From: Mermis nigrescens
Lineage: Eukaryota; Nematoda; Enoplea; Mermithida; Mermithidae
Length of the DNA: 64,000 bases
Direction of reading: 5' to 3'
Assembly: GCA_036768485.1 (NCBI GenBank)
Contig: JAVLUZ010000082.1
Coordinates: 146,389-210,388 of the forward strand
How positions within the stretch are numbered: the first letter of the stretch is position 1; every line of letters starts with the position of its first letter. Position numbers and translations under genes: made by a program. Positions 1 to 11,770 of this stretch are shown one piece after another. A model generated the notes under the pieces. It saw only the letters and a program-made list of their open reading frames with translations. It had not been told where the DNA came from and searched no databases.

Positions 1-851
1 TCACCTCAACTAACTCCTATCCGAAAAATGCGATGGGGCGGGGATAGGAATAATTGGACTGCCAGAACGGAGTGAATCAGAATTTTCGGGCAAAATGACA
101 AGCAAAAAAGGACGGCTAAAAAGTTCAAAAAATCGGAAAATTTTTCAAATTGCTTGAAATTTTCCAGAAGCTGAAAATTAAGCCTACTTTTACCCAGCTC
201 TAGATCCGTGATCTAGTTGCCTGTTTTTTGCAGTTTACTGTAAGACCATAAATTCTTATGTTGCAAGCTTCTCAGTAACCTCTTTTTTCACTGCAACACA
301 TGTTTTATTGAGCAAGAGGAAACGTATTGACCAATATTTCATTAGAAAAGCTAGATTTCATGATGTGTTACGCGTGTTGCAGATCGTATTTTTTACACAT
401 TTTTGAATGTTCAAATACGTTTTTTTCAATTGGTTTTCAGTTTTGTGCAAACTTAATGACATTTTTGAAATTCTCATGCTCTTGGCTACCAGAAATATGT
501 ATTGTTATTCATTTTTGTTATCTCCCCAATGACTAAATTTTCGATCTAGACCTTGGTAAGTCTAGAGTGCATGACCCCTTGGTTACAGGAGGGTTAACAT
601 TGTTTTATGTAGTTTTAGCATTTATACCAGTTTATAAGGTAATTTAGGTTCAATAAAAGCTAAGTAACACCTCCGCCCCATACTGGCTTACCTTCTAGTC
701 CGGCCATGCTGTGGATCTAGGGGTACCATTGATCGGGGAGTGAGAATTTAAAAATCCACACGTCTATAGACAGCTTTACCCGAGTGTCAAGTGTGTGCGA
801 TTTTCGGCACATATTAAATGAAACGCAACCATGGAGATGCCGATTGTCACA

Positions 852-930
852 TAAGTATCACAGCACGCTGGCTGTAGGCAAACCGGTGTCAGCTGGTGTT
901 GAACCAGCCAACCTTTATCGCTGCAGGATA
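852..930 (-). repeat. tRNA-derived SINE fragment
   Basis: Read on the minus strand, this stretch has a B-box-like GGTTCAACAC core near 895-904, followed by the same tail (GGTTTGCCTACAGCCAGCG) that follows the better copy at about 1,140-1,285. The A box is missing, so this is a truncated copy. It does not fold into a full tRNA as far as I can see. Confidence 0.4.
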
Positions 931-1139
931 TGTATGTATGTATAAATGTGGTCTAACTTAGGAAATTTTCATGCCTTTTGACCTACATAGTCGAATATAA
1001 TAATAGGCTGTTGGCTCTTAAGCCATTGTCAAATTATTAGATATCAATTGGCTCATATATTTTTGTCCTTGTTTTTCAAATTTTGGCTCATTGGCCCATA
1101 AAGTGCAAGGTTCATTCAATGACTGACGACATATACTGT

Positions 1140-1285
1140 TCAGTCTCGCCATGTCACATAGGTAATAGAGGACGCTGGCTGAAGGCAAAACCGGTGTCAG
1201 CTGGAGTTGAACCAGCCAACCTTTATCAGCGCTGACTCCCAGCACAGCTGTGTTACCAACTGCGCCAAGACCGATTCCCTTGCAT
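1140..1285 (-). repeat. tRNA-derived SINE
   Basis: On the minus strand an A-box-like TGGCGCAGTTGGT (1,255-1,267) is followed about 50 bases later by a B-box-like GGTTCAACTCC (1,203-1,213), the spacing of a tRNA-type RNA polymerase III promoter. The tail matches the fragment at 852-930, so the pair belongs to one dispersed family rather than being a working tRNA gene. No target-site duplication was identified. Confidence 0.5.
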
Positions 1286-2677
1286 GAGAACGTTTCTCCC
1301 ATATATGCTGTTTCAATGCAACTATCAGCTGTTGCGTCAGCTGTCTGTCATCGCTGACACGACATAATGGGCTTTTCAGCTGCCTAATTCTATTTCATTA
1401 GTTGCATTATTCTGCAATCAACAGGTTTGAACATTTTCATCAGACTTCGTATCAGTTTAATTGTTTTCTTTTCGTTTGTTATGGTTTTTTGCCTGCTTGC
1501 TTTTTTCTAAATTTTATTCGATAATTCAAATTTTAAACTATCTGATGAGTATTATTATTTCGTATTCGTTTAATACTTCATGTTTAACCCGTGATTTGAA
1601 TTTTGACATTTTTATTAAAGCACGCAACGGATGTTCCAGGCTAAGAAAACAAGGAAAAATTATGATATTCTGCACACTTGTATGTTTGACACCAATTACA
1701 TTACTTCAGTCTTTTACTATTTTCTTTTTATATTTTGTATTCCATTTTATACTATTTATAATCTGTATATATTTTATATCTTTAATTCTTTATTTCCCAT
1801 TAATATTGGATATTTTATATTTTGTATTTCACATTACTTATTCTCCGCATTCTCTACCAGTTTTTGCCTCTGACTCATTCGTTTTTTCTTGTTCTATTGA
1901 TTAACAGAGTTTTACCTCTTACCGCTGATAAAAGCATAAAAAACATCGCACAGCTGACAGCGTTGCAATTATGAAGCGTGGCCGATGGGGGGGAGGGGAG
2001 GTCAGCCAGTTTGGCGGGAAGAGGGGGAAGAACTAAGTATTTTCGATTAAAATTACCACAAAAAATAGTATAAATCTTGGAATGGCGTTAAAATTATGTT
2101 ATTCCACAATTTTTCTTGGTCAATATCAAGCACTTTTGTTGGAAATGATTAATTTTATTCTTTTTTGCCTTTCATCGTTAAAACTACTTTATTACATAGT
2201 TTCTGATCAATTTAAAGCACGCTTAAAGAAACTTTTTGATTTTGATCGGTTTTTTTGTCGTCATTTTGCCGCATTTTCTCGATAAAATTTCCCATTCTTC
2301 CATTCTGCGGGTCTAGAGTAGACCCTCTAGACCTCCCGCAGCCCGCCCCTTCCACCAACGTTCATATTTGTAGACCCTATAACGAAAAAATCGGAGATTT
2401 TCTGGAGAAATGAGGCAAAATAAAGGCCAAAAATAGATGAAAATTAAAAAGTTTCTTTAAAAAAATTTAAAATTGACCAGAAACTGTGTAATAACATAGT
2501 TTATACGCTATTTTAGCGCTTATACCAGTTTTGAAGGTCATACTGGCCCAAAAACGAAATTGTTGACCCCTTTAGACTGGCTGATCTCCACCCCCTTCGT
2601 TCGCTAGATGGACCATGCTCTGCTTCTATGGACATCACGCATAAGATTGAAAACACTGATCGAAAATAGTTTTCTAG
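1286..2677. other. AT-rich non-coding stretch
   Basis: Open frames here are short and low in complexity (for example the Phe/Ile/Tyr-rich one at 1,461-1,904) and carry no domain signature. I looked for the missing 5' exons of the SDR gene (Rossmann TGxxxGxG and NNAG motifs) and saw none, so those exons are probably upstream of the window. Confidence 0.4.
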
Positions 2678-2784
2678 GCCATCAAAGCCTTTCTGCCCTC
2701 AATGTTGGAAAGAAACAAAGGTCATATTGTCACCCTTTCCTCACTAGCTGGATATTTCGGCCAAAGTTTTACGTCTGCTTATAG
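2678..2784 (+). CDS. SDR exon with catalytic serine
   Basis: Acceptor TTTTCTAG precedes GCC at 2,678 and the donor is at 2,785. The exon encodes the helix before, and the strand of, the catalytic serine (IVTLSSLAG) and ends two bases into the serine codon after the catalytic tyrosine. Homologues have FWxxKAFLP at this point, so the preceding exon probably ends in phase 0. Confidence 0.85.
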
Positions 2785-5700
2785 GTATGCTAATCTTAAG
2801 ATGCGAAGATTTTTTTCCAATTTATCTTATATATCATATGTGCTAGATTTATTTTTTAACCTGGTTCGTACGACAGTTAGTCTAGCATTCCATAGGATCT
2901 CTATTCTACTATATATTTGTGAAAGTGTTTGTATGTTCGGGGTTTGGCTCCGGCCCCATAACCTTTGGTGGGTTGACGTTTTGGCCCGAGCCCGGCCTAC
3001 CGGCTGGGGGTGAAGTAGCGACATTTAAATTTCACCAACCCCACTAATGCACCCTGTACAGGAGCGAAGCGAGAGGCGTCCCTATGCTTAAGCATGGCCG
3101 ATTTCGGGACGCCGATTTTTCCGCCAAATTTCGAAAATCGAAATAAATCCAGTACACACTATTTTTGGGTTACGGTACTTTTGCTGCTGCGTGCATTACA
3201 ACATAGGATCGGACGTAATATAGCCTGCATAATGCTACAAGATGGGCAATGCTATACGGTACAATGATGTGATATAAGATACCCCTCTGTGCCATAACAT
3301 GCAGTGATATAAGATAGGAGGTAACCTCTGCTATAACATACGAGTGATATAAGATATCACTTGATATATGACAACCTTTGCTACAACAAACAAAAAATTT
3401 TTAAAACATCAGAAATATGGTTTGATCCATTGAATTTTCCAAAAGATCCCAAAACATCAAAAATATGGCTTTGACCAAAAAAATTTCCAGAAGATCCCAA
3501 ATTATCAAAAATATGATTTTGGCTAAAGAATTTTAATAAGCATTCTGTAACGTCAAAGATATGGATTTGGTCGAAAAAATGCTTGACAAAAAACATTTTA
3601 AAGAAATCTAAAAAATAAAATATGGTTTTTACCAACAATTTTTTTAGAAACATCCCAAAAACATCAAAAGTCCCGAAAAATAAAAATACAAGAGACATCT
3701 CAATCCCATACTGCTATCAGGCCTAAGTTCAGTCCGGACGACGCCGTGTAGCTCAGATAGTTTATCATAATAGCTAACATGAGTCTTTAGACCCTTAGAA
3801 CCGTTGTATTTTTTTAGGAATAAAACGTGAAATTAAGAGTAAAAAGAAATAAAAAATAAAAAAAATGTTGCAAATTAATCGAAATCGATGAAGAATAAAA
3901 ATTTACGTTTAGTTTAAGTGCCCTTTCATCGTTTAATTCTCTAGACCATTTTACCTTAATTTAGTTCCCGGTCGATTCCTCAGGCGAGCTCACTTCCTAA
4001 ACGGCCAAGCTTGCATCCGTTGTATTTGATTTTCATCAATTTCGAATTCTCGTTTTGCCTTAAATTCCCACCTTTTATCCTTGGGTCTAAAGTAAACCCA
4101 AAAATCCCATCTTTTCACGCGCATGTCTGGTACCAGCTCTTTAGGACTATGTCAGCGTAGTTAAAAAAATTGTATATTCTTTCTCTTTACAGCTGACCTA
4201 TTCGATACTTATTTAAAAAGTTTAAAGAATATTAACTTTTAAAAGTCCGTACCTTTTTTCGCATCTGACGAACTCGCGTGTTTTTTAGTACTTTTAGTGA
4301 ATAAAAGTTTACATAGCAATATAATTTGAGTAGTTTATCGTTTCACAATTTTGATGTGAAGGATAGAAATGAGGTCACATAATATTTTATTACACTATGA
4401 TTTTTTTTGAAACACTAGTTGAGCTGCCCGGCGTTGCCCGGGCTGAACTTAGGCCTGATAGCTATATGGAATTAATATGTCTCTTGTATTTTTTATTTTT
4501 CAAGACTTTTGATGTTTTTGGGATATTTCTAAAAAAATTGTTGGTACAAACCATATTTTATTTTTTGGATTTTTTTAAAATGTCTTTTGTCAACCATTTG
4601 TTTGATCAAATCCATATTTTTGACGTTACAGAATGGCTTTGAAAATTGTTTAGCCATAATCATATTTTTGATGTTCTGGGGTGTTCTGGAAATTTTTTTA
4701 ATAAAACCCATATTGTTGATGTTTTGGGATGTTTTGGAAAATTTTTTTCGTCAAACCATATTTTTGATGTTTTAGGATGTTTTGGAAAATTTTTTTAATC
4801 AAACCCATATTTTTGATGTTTTGGGATGTTTTGGAAAATTTTTTTCGTCAAACCATATTTTTGATGTTTTAGGATGTTTTGAAAAATTTTTTCGGTCAAA
4901 CCATATTTTTGATGTTTTAAAAATTTTTTGTTTGTTGTAGCAAAGGGTGTCATATATCACGTGATATGTTATAGCTGATGGTATCTCCTATCTTATATCA
5001 CTGCATGTTATGGCACAGACAGGGTATCTATACCAAACCTATCTTATAGCATTGCCTATCTCGTAGCACAGGGTATCTTATATCCCATACTATCTTATAA
5101 CATTGCCTATCTTGCAGCTCGGGGTATCTTATATCACTTCCTATCTTATAGCATTGCCTATCTTGTAGCACGGGGTATCTTTTATAACGTTCTATCTTAT
5201 AGCATTGCCTATCTTGTAGCACGGGGTGTCTTATATCACGTCCTATCTTATAGTATTGCCTATCCTGTAGCACAGAGTATCTTATATCACGTCCTATCTT
5301 ATAGCATTGCTTATCTTGTTGCACATAGTATCTCATACCATGCCTATCTTATAAAATTGCCTATGTTATAGCATCATTTGGTTAAACCCGTATTTTGATG
5401 TTTCACAGTGCCGACCAATGCTATAACATATAACAATGTACATAGTGTCGCCAGGCATGCTCCTCTTGGCCGGGGTATCCCTATACAAACAGTATAAACT
5501 AATTTTTGAAAAAAATAGCAAAAAATCGGCCATCTCCCGAAATCGTGGAGGCTTATAGCACGGGGGCCAAACCCTGCTCCCTCCCTGCCCAGGGCCAATG
5601 GGTGCGTTTGTCGAAATTTCAAGATCGCTACGGCTCCTTCCCTCATTGGACCGACCTCGGCCCAAAATATCAGCCCACCAAATTTCATTGGGCCGGAGCC

Positions 5701-7058
5701 AACCCGGCACAAACATACATACATACAAACAAACAAACTTTCAAAAATATATAGTAGATTCTATTAAATTTGACCAAGAATCCATCACATTCGACCAAAA
5801 ATTTGTGTAAATTAAGCTTTATTCGATATTAGGCTTTAAAACGGTACAGTCATAAATGTATTAAAAATAGCATAAATATTAGCCTTCTTGAAAGCTCGAT
5901 TGATTATTTTTAATTGAATGATAGTGATTAGTATATTTCATGACGAGAATTAATTAATTGATTAATTTCAAAAAATTCTAAAATTAGAATAATGCGAATA
6001 AATACAATAATAAGTAGAATTGATTTTCACCAATTCACATAATGACAGCAGATGTATTTATCTTCATATTTCCATGTATTTTCCTTTTTTTGTTTAGAGC
6101 CTAAGCCCTGCATTTATTAAGTTCATGTATGTAGATTTTTATTTTTTTGTAAATTGTTGCGTTACGCGAATGCAGTATTGTATTCCGTGTGAAACTCTAA
6201 TTCGATTCCCACGAATTCAGGAATATTTCACGCAACACTTGTGCACATACGTGCAACAGGGTATAGAAGGATTGGATAGAGATCCCTTCGCCCAAAGTTG
6301 GTCTTCCCCTCTCCCTGCGGAGTCAGAAAATTTTTGGTACCCCATCTTTGGAAAAAAATTGCGTTTTTTGTTATTTCCATTTGTTTTTGCAAAAAGTTGA
6401 AGATCGTATTTACACCACCCCCTTTAAAAATGGTTTGGGGATCCCACCCGGAATTTCGATCGTTACATGTATGCGCATGCATTAGTAGCTTTAAAAAATT
6501 TAGCTTCAGCAATTTTAGCAATCTAAGTAATTTTTCGTAATTTTAGAATGTTTTGGCAATTGCCATAGCAATTTTTTTAACGATTTAGCAATTTTTAGTA
6601 TTTATTTAAAAAAATTAAAAGATGTTCGCTTAAGCGCATCTAAATATGCCGTTCGTGGTTTAATGGAATCGGTGCATTGGGAAATTCATGACTGTAAACG
6701 AACCGGCGTCAAGACTACGACGTTGTATCCGTATATTACTCAAACTGGTCTATTGAATTCTTGCAGCCCCTCTTCTAGGTAAAAAGTTTTGTTACTTTGT
6801 CACATTCTGAATAATTATGAATTTTTTCTGATATTTTGAAGATTTTTCGACAATTTACCCGTCGACTACACCGTTTCGCAAGTCGTCTACTACATTTTGT
6901 ACGAATACGACGAAGCTTTTATCCCGAATGGCTTTACAATATTCGGCTTATTTCTTAAAGCGTTAGTCACTTTTTTACATGAAGTCGTAAAATGCAGCAT
7001 TCTTTATCGACAAAACTTATCGAATTTCTGCAATTTCGGATTGTCGTATTTTTTGTAA
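2678..7058 (+). CDS. Short-chain dehydrogenase/reductase, 3' part (SDR16C / retinol dehydrogenase-like)
   Basis: Three exons, 2,678-2,784, 6,635-6,778 and 6,842-7,058, join to 155 codons plus TAA. The product resembles the C-terminal half of microsomal SDR16C enzymes (RDH10/RDHE2/17-beta-HSD type), which oxidise retinol or sterol-like alcohols with NAD(P). The first exon reads AIKAFLPSMLERNKGHIVT followed by the catalytic-serine motif LSSLAG. The YxxxK catalytic pair (AYSASKYA) is completed across the first intron, and VRGLMESVHWE follows. The last exon has a hydrophobic C-terminal segment (FTIFGLFLKALVTFLHEVV), typical of membrane association. Introns are phase 2 with donors TATAG/GTATGC and TCTAG/GTAAAA and acceptors CTTAAG/C and TTGAAG/A. 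The N-terminal Rossmann motif lies outside the window or was not found. Frame continuity across three exons makes the gene call firm; the exact substrate is inferred. Confidence 0.88.
2905..3760 (+). mobile_element. Non-autonomous Helitron-like element, copy 1
   Basis: The 5' end is TCTACTATATATTTGTGAAAG, the same start as the copies at 5,758 (-) and 16,641 (+). It is followed by the shared TTTGGCTCCGGCCCC region. The 3' end has a degenerate GC hairpin (GTCCGGACGACGCC) and GATAG before a T. Internal 50-bp-class tandem repeats (ATAAGATA..., and ATCAAAAATATGG...) match the other copies. It carries no replicase/helicase frame. It lies in SDR intron 1. Confidence 0.65.
4640..4925. repeat. Minisatellite inside Helitron, ~49-bp unit
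   Basis: About five units built around TTTTTGATGTTTTGGGATG, then TTTTGGAAAATTTTTT and TCAAACCATA. The same array occurs inverted at 17,440-17,700, and a related one at 48,820-49,100, each inside a Helitron-like copy. Confidence 0.75.
5036..5345. repeat. Minisatellite inside Helitron, ~51-bp unit
   Basis: About six units containing CTATCTTATAGCATTGCC, TATCTTGTAGCACGGGG and TATCTTATATCACGTC. Units differ by scattered substitutions. Counterparts occur at 17,030-17,400 and 48,580-48,810. Confidence 0.78.
6242..6476. mobile_element. Short inverted-repeat element (MITE-like)
   Basis: The ends GCACATACGTGCAAC and GTTACATGTATGCGC are imperfect inverted repeats of 15 bases enclosing about 235 bp with no coding sequence. 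A clear target duplication was not identified. It sits 160 bases upstream of an SDR exon. Confidence 0.4.
6635..6778 (+). CDS. SDR exon with YxxxK lysine
   Basis: The exon opens with C completing the serine codon, then ASKYAVRGL, which supplies the lysine of YxxxK, followed by a helix and the conserved region TTLYPYITQTGL (the PxxxxT turn of SDRs). The donor AG/GTAAAA leaves phase 2. Confidence 0.87.
6842..7058 (+). CDS. SDR terminal exon
   Basis: The exon starts with A completing an arginine codon, then FFDNLPVDYTVSQVVYYILYE, and runs to TAA at 7,056-7,058. The C terminus is hydrophobic and matches in layout the membrane-associated tail of RDH10-type enzymes. No AATAAA was seen in the following 300 bases. 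Confidence 0.82.
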
Positions 7059-7593
7059 TTATTAAGATTTTTTTATCCTTCTGTAATAGGATTTTTTGGA
7101 AAAATTATTCATTATTTTATTAAGTTTTTGAATTTTGCCAGTTGTTCATTCGCAGAATATCTTTTATTATTCTTCGTTGTAGCGTTGTTTTCTAGCATAT
7201 AAGTAGAGCCCTTGAATTTGGTGCTGCATCAATTTTTTGGCCTTTTATACGATTCAGGGTGTCGAGAAACGTCAAAAAATACATTTTGAGCACTTAGGTA
7301 GCACTTTTCGGGCACTAAATAGCACCGAATTTGACTATTTCGCACCAAAAGCACAAACTCGTAAATTTGTTAAACTTTGCGCTAAAATGAAGGAAAAATT
7401 CAATTCAGACTCTCACAAATGATTTAGAAAAACGAGCATTCATACTTTAGTTGATTTACTCAAAAAAATAAGCTTCGATATCTAGCCGGAAACCATTCTG
7501 CACAGTTGTCACAGATAATACTAAAATGTGTCTCATGCGACCAATAGTTATATAAATTTATGACAAGCATCAAAAAGCACGGATTCAAAAGCA
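7059..7593. other. Non-coding stretch after the SDR gene
   Basis: No supported gene. The frame at 7,237-7,422 has repeated 'gcac' pentamers and no recognisable domain. No other structure was noted before the MITE at 7,602. Confidence 0.35.
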
Positions 7594-7601
7594 GTGGGCA
7601 C

Positions 7602-7869
7602 CATACGTGGACAGCAAGAAAATTTTGGGGAATGCAAGATTTTTCAAAGGTCAAAAAATGGCCGTAAAAATAGTGGTATGGCGTAAAACCACCATTTTTC
7701 AACGTAGCTCATTGAGCACTATCCATTGGCATCAAAAAAGTGCGAAAAAATCCAAAAAAATTCGAAAATTGATTTCTGGAGGGTATTTTGGTTTCCGTGG
7801 GTTGGGGTATTTTGGTATCTCGGGGTAAGGTGCATACCCCCGAAACCCCTTTCCCTACGCCCAGTGGTG
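7602..7869 (+). mobile_element. hAT-like MITE family M1, copy 1
   Basis: The ends are CATACGTGGACAGC and CTACGCCCAGTGGTG. The flanking 8-bp duplications GTGGGCAC (7,594-7,601) and GTAGGCAC (7,870-7,877) match at 7 of 8 bases. The interior has the family landmarks GGTCAAAAAATGGCC, TGGTATGGCG, AGCACTATCCATTGGCATC and TTCTGGAGGGTATTTTGG. Non-coding. Confidence 0.85.
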
Positions 7870-7877
7870 GTAGGCAC

Positions 7878-10019
7878 CCTAATCCATCTTCAATGAATTT
7901 TTGATGCGCAAAGCATTTTTTATTAAAAACTGCTTTAAAAGTGCAGAAGGAAGATGAAAAACTGACAGAAAAGTTGGAATTTACTCAAGACTTTCTGTGC
8001 TCCTTCAGTTTCAGTCGATGTGTAACGTTCGGCTCCGCAGTACAAATTGCTCTTAACCAATCGAAGAAAAGAATTTTTGTCCGAAAATATTAACATGCAC
8101 AGTGTAATCACGTTTATCAATTTTTTGTTCGAGGGAAACCTGCGAATTATGTACCAATTTACTACATTTTCGCACCAAATCGTATAAATTTTTGCATATA
8201 ATTTCGAATCAAATCGGTTATTTTTTGCACAAAATTTTGGGGCTCTAATTATAAGGGGTAACACATGTGTATGCTCGATAGAGGAGGATGTTGGGGGAGA
8301 GGCTAGACAACCTAATGGTCCAAACACCTGTTCCAAGAGACCGATAGAGTACTAGAATGGAATTTTTGTCACTTTTTTCCCGATTTTATCCCCGTCAGAC
8401 CCCAGATTTTGATAGCTGCTCATATATGCTGATTAATAATTTTAGTGGAAGCGCATAAATTATTGATAAGTGGGTACGTTTTACGCTCTGTGAACCCAAA
8501 AATTGAAATATGGGGAGCGAAGTTGCTAATAGATAGATCACATTCAACAGCTTATAACTCTGGACTAGGGTGGCAAGGAAGAAACTTTCCAATTTTCAAT
8601 CTTTTATTTCTGTTTAAAGCAGAAAAGATACGAAGTGGAATGCAATTTTTCGCCCGGAAACTTATTAAGGGAATGGGCTGAGCCAAAAAAGATAAACTTT
8701 CCATAGAGGTACGCATATCTTCATAGAGCGTAAAAACATAAAAAATTAGAAAATATCGAAAATTCAAACACTTTTTGAGTCGAAAAATTGCTAAAAACGC
8801 TGACAATGGCATCTTTTCAACTTTCCGAAAAATCGTAAATTAGGGGGAGGAGTAATCTCTGGGGAGGGGTGAAAAAATTTCTAGGGGGACCCCCAAAGAT
8901 CATGTATACGGCATCCTGTATGCACATAAGCCGGAGGATTTAATCCACAGGTGCACAGTATGGCCAGCTATGGAGTAGCCCGGTCTGGGTGTCAAGTCAA
9001 AAGAGAATCTGCTGAGCTACAAAGTCTTGGAAATTGGTATAAATCTGAAAATACCGTGATTAAAAGTTTTGAATCGTTATCTGAGCATTTCTTTCAGGAA
9101 GTTTTGCTTTTTTGTCCGTTTTCTGACGTCAATTTTCTAATTTTTCTATTAGAAAATTTTGACCTGGTAGAGCCCAGACGTCCCAAATCTCACTTGTTTG
9201 TCTGCTGTCGTCAGTAGTGGTTCCGGAATTTGCTGAGAGGAGGGGGCTATACCCAACTTTCCCCAAAACTACCGAAGAAATCCCGAAAAATTCGTTACGC
9301 GCTAAATAGCTTTTCTTCGCTCTAGGCAACAATATTTTTTCTATAAAAACGAGCATACGTTTCGCAATTTATTCGTAGAGTGTGCAAAGCACCGGAAAAA
9401 TTTAAATAAAGGATTGCCAGGTAAGACTTTTGCTCTTCTTATCATATTACACATAAATCAAATAAAATGCTAGAAAGGAAATCGTTCGAATTTCAATTCT
9501 CTGGCGCTAGAATATGTTCGCAGACCGCCAGTAATGTTGATAATTGTTAATAATAAACGATACTGGGTGCATAGCAAAGAAAAATTTTGTTTCAATAGTT
9601 AGGAAAAACTTTGAAAAAATAAAAAAATAAATGAAAAAATTTGAAGAAAAACAACATAATAAGGAAAAAATAAAATAAAATAAAAATTATAACTCAATTA
9701 AAATTTAATAAAAGTCAATGGAAATAAACAAATAAATGCATATCCATCCTTAATCACGCTATCTATTTTAAGGTCAACAGGGGTGGACGCCCCTTCCCAG
9801 TTCAACTTCAAATTCGCCCTTGTCTCAAATCTTCCCCTTGAAATAAACGGATGCCTTGCCGTTTTAAAGACGCATATTTTCGTATGTTTCTAATTCAGCA
9901 TAATTATTTTTTAATAATTGTAATAAATTTTGTAATACTAATTATTTATAAGTTCAATATATGTTAATGATTATTTTATAATATTTTTTAAAAATAAATA
10001 TCTGTAATGCAACATTCAG
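7878..10019. other. Non-coding stretch with one diverged dispersed repeat
   Basis: Only short frames without domains. The part from about 8,690 to 8,930 shares blocks (GAGCGTAAAAACATAAAA, GCTAAAAACGCT, AAAGATCATGTAT) with repeats at 19,848-20,256 and 25,795-26,107. Upstream exons of the terminal exon at 10,020 should lie in or before this stretch, but I could not recognise them. Confidence 0.35.
8690..8930. repeat. Dispersed repeat family F, partial copy
   Basis: Shares ordered blocks with 19,848-20,256 and 25,795-26,107: a GAGCRTAAAAAC block, an A-rich linker, AAAAACGC..., a G-rich patch GGGGTGAAA and the end AAGATCATGTATAC. Confidence 0.4.
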
Positions 10020-10146
10020 GACATCCATGGGCCATGTCAAGGCCGTATGGCGCGATTTCTTCAACGTGAACTTTTTCACTGGCGATCATCCTCCATTTTT
10101 GATGAACGAGAAACCAATGCTATCGAACGCGCATGCCATGTCATAG
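10020..10146 (+). CDS. Terminal exon of an unrecognised gene
   Basis: A good acceptor (TGCAACATTCAG) opens a frame of 42 codons ending in TAG at 10,144-10,146. The peptide contains GHVKAVWRDFFNVNFFTGDH and then PPFLMNEKPMLSNAHAMS. Base composition (GCC, GTC, CGC, GAT) is far richer in G+C than the AT-rich surroundings, like the true exons elsewhere in the window. I do not recognise the family. Upstream exons were not found. It could instead be a small single ORF starting at the ATG at 10,027. Confidence 0.5.
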
Positions 10147-11770
10147 AATTTTACTAAATCGAATTGTTTTTAATCGTTGACGAATCCGAAATAAATTTCA
10201 CATGATTTTAATCGATTATTATGCGCTTTGTATCTGTATGCTGAGGCGTAGCCTGAGGGAAAATAGTGCCTCCCCAGAAATAAAATTTTGTAAATTTTAA
10301 ATTATAATTTAGAAAGAAATAAATTAATTTCATTCACACGAGTCGACCGAACTTGGAAACGTCAACTTAGCTAGCAAGGGGATATGCTAGGTCCCCTGTG
10401 TGTCTAGGAAACAAAGACCTACAAGATTGTAGCACATGCATCGACTAAATTACTCATTTACTCTTCTTCAATAGATAAAATAAATAACAATTGCAACGGA
10501 AAATATTCACCGGCGAACTGACGGCATCATAATTTTTAAAGCTGCTCATCTTATGAGCACACATGGGCTGGGGGTTTACCCTCTCGTGAAGTTGAACCCC
10601 CTTCAGATTACTGTAAACCCAAAAAATTCTATATTTAGTAACATTTTTGGTGATTTTACCCATCCCGATCCACCTGGAATTTTCTTGCTGTCCACGTATG
10701 CTTTTGACTACATAACACGTAGACCTGCTGAATATCAATTATAATCATATTTTGAAACGCCATCATCCTTAATAAATTCCCAAGCGAACAGTTTGGTGAA
10801 TGCGACACTTAAGGGCAATAATGCTAAATCAGATAAAGTCATAAACAAACGTTCAAGATCACTTTTAATCCCAACAAATTTAATCGCAAAATAGAGCAGC
10901 GTAAATTGAAAGAAATCAGCAAAAAAACGTTCTTCAAATATACCTAATCAAAAGTAATAAACCTTTAGCGACGTATCTCGTCCGATTTATTCACTTTTAT
11001 CAAAAATTTTTGCAAGAAAACTTAATTATTAAATAATTTAGAGAAAAGTTAAGGCCCAGCCAATCAGAAAGAGGTTCATCGGGCTGTTAGGGGTCAGTCA
11101 GTACTTGATTTTATATACCTACTTATTATCAAGTTTTATATACCTACTTATTATGAGAGTTCAGTCAGTACTTGATTTTATATACCTACTTACTTCACTT
11201 CATTCTGAGGCTTTTTGCATTAAAGGATTAACGATTTCTTTGATAAAAGGCGATGTGACCAAAAAATGATGCTGATCAAGAAGAGATTACTCATTAAACA
11301 TTTCAGACTCCGAAATTCCGACCAATATTGACTTTGAGCCGAGCGAGAAATTTGCAAAAACATTTTACTAGCAATTGTTTTTTCGCTCGCGGCAGATAGA
11401 GAGTAAAAATTCAAAAAGGTGTGGAAACGTAAAATAGAACAGAAATTTGTACTTTTTTAGAAGTATAAAACAATTATAACAAAAAAATGTTGCCCGTTCT
11501 GATGCCGATTTCCAGTCTTTTTTGACAGTAAGATTTTCCCTTTTTTCTCTGTACGTGGTAAAAGACGGAAGAAAAGAAATATCGGAAAAACACTAGTCTG
11601 GATGTCATAAAGACACGTCAGCAATAATATGTAATACGGGGTGTGTAATACCCTAGAGAAATCAAAAAGGCAAATAATCTAGATGCACTATAAATTTTTC
11701 ATAAAAATATATATATAATTTGATTGTTTTTTCATTCATCAATTATCAATCACGAAACCTGTGCAATTAT
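10147..11770. other. Non-coding stretch with a short local tandem repeat
   Basis: No supported gene. A short tandem repeat of TATATACCTACTTATTATC/ACTTGATTT lies at about 11,095-11,200. Confidence 0.4.

Larger units (their letters stand above)
4415..5758 (-). mobile_element. Non-autonomous Helitron-like element, copy 2 (most complete)
   Basis: On the minus strand it starts TCTACTATATATTTTTG after an A and ends with a GC-rich hairpin (GCCCGGGCAACGCCGGGC) about 10 bases before CTAG, followed by T. That is the Helitron layout: 5' TC, 3' hairpin plus CTRR, insertion between A and T, no target duplication. It contains two tandem arrays, one with a unit of about 51 bp (5,040-5,340) and one of about 49 bp (4,640-4,920). 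There is no Rep/helicase coding sequence. It lies in SDR intron 1, antisense to the gene. Confidence 0.75.

Noticed and set aside
1255..1285. Functional tRNA gene at the A/B-box pair
   Set aside because: Acceptor and anticodon stems do not pair convincingly and a second copy lies 300 bases away, so it is a SINE.
3190..5345. Regular repeats resembling a CRISPR array
   Set aside because: Units are contiguous tandem repeats without unique spacers, inside a eukaryotic Helitron-like element.
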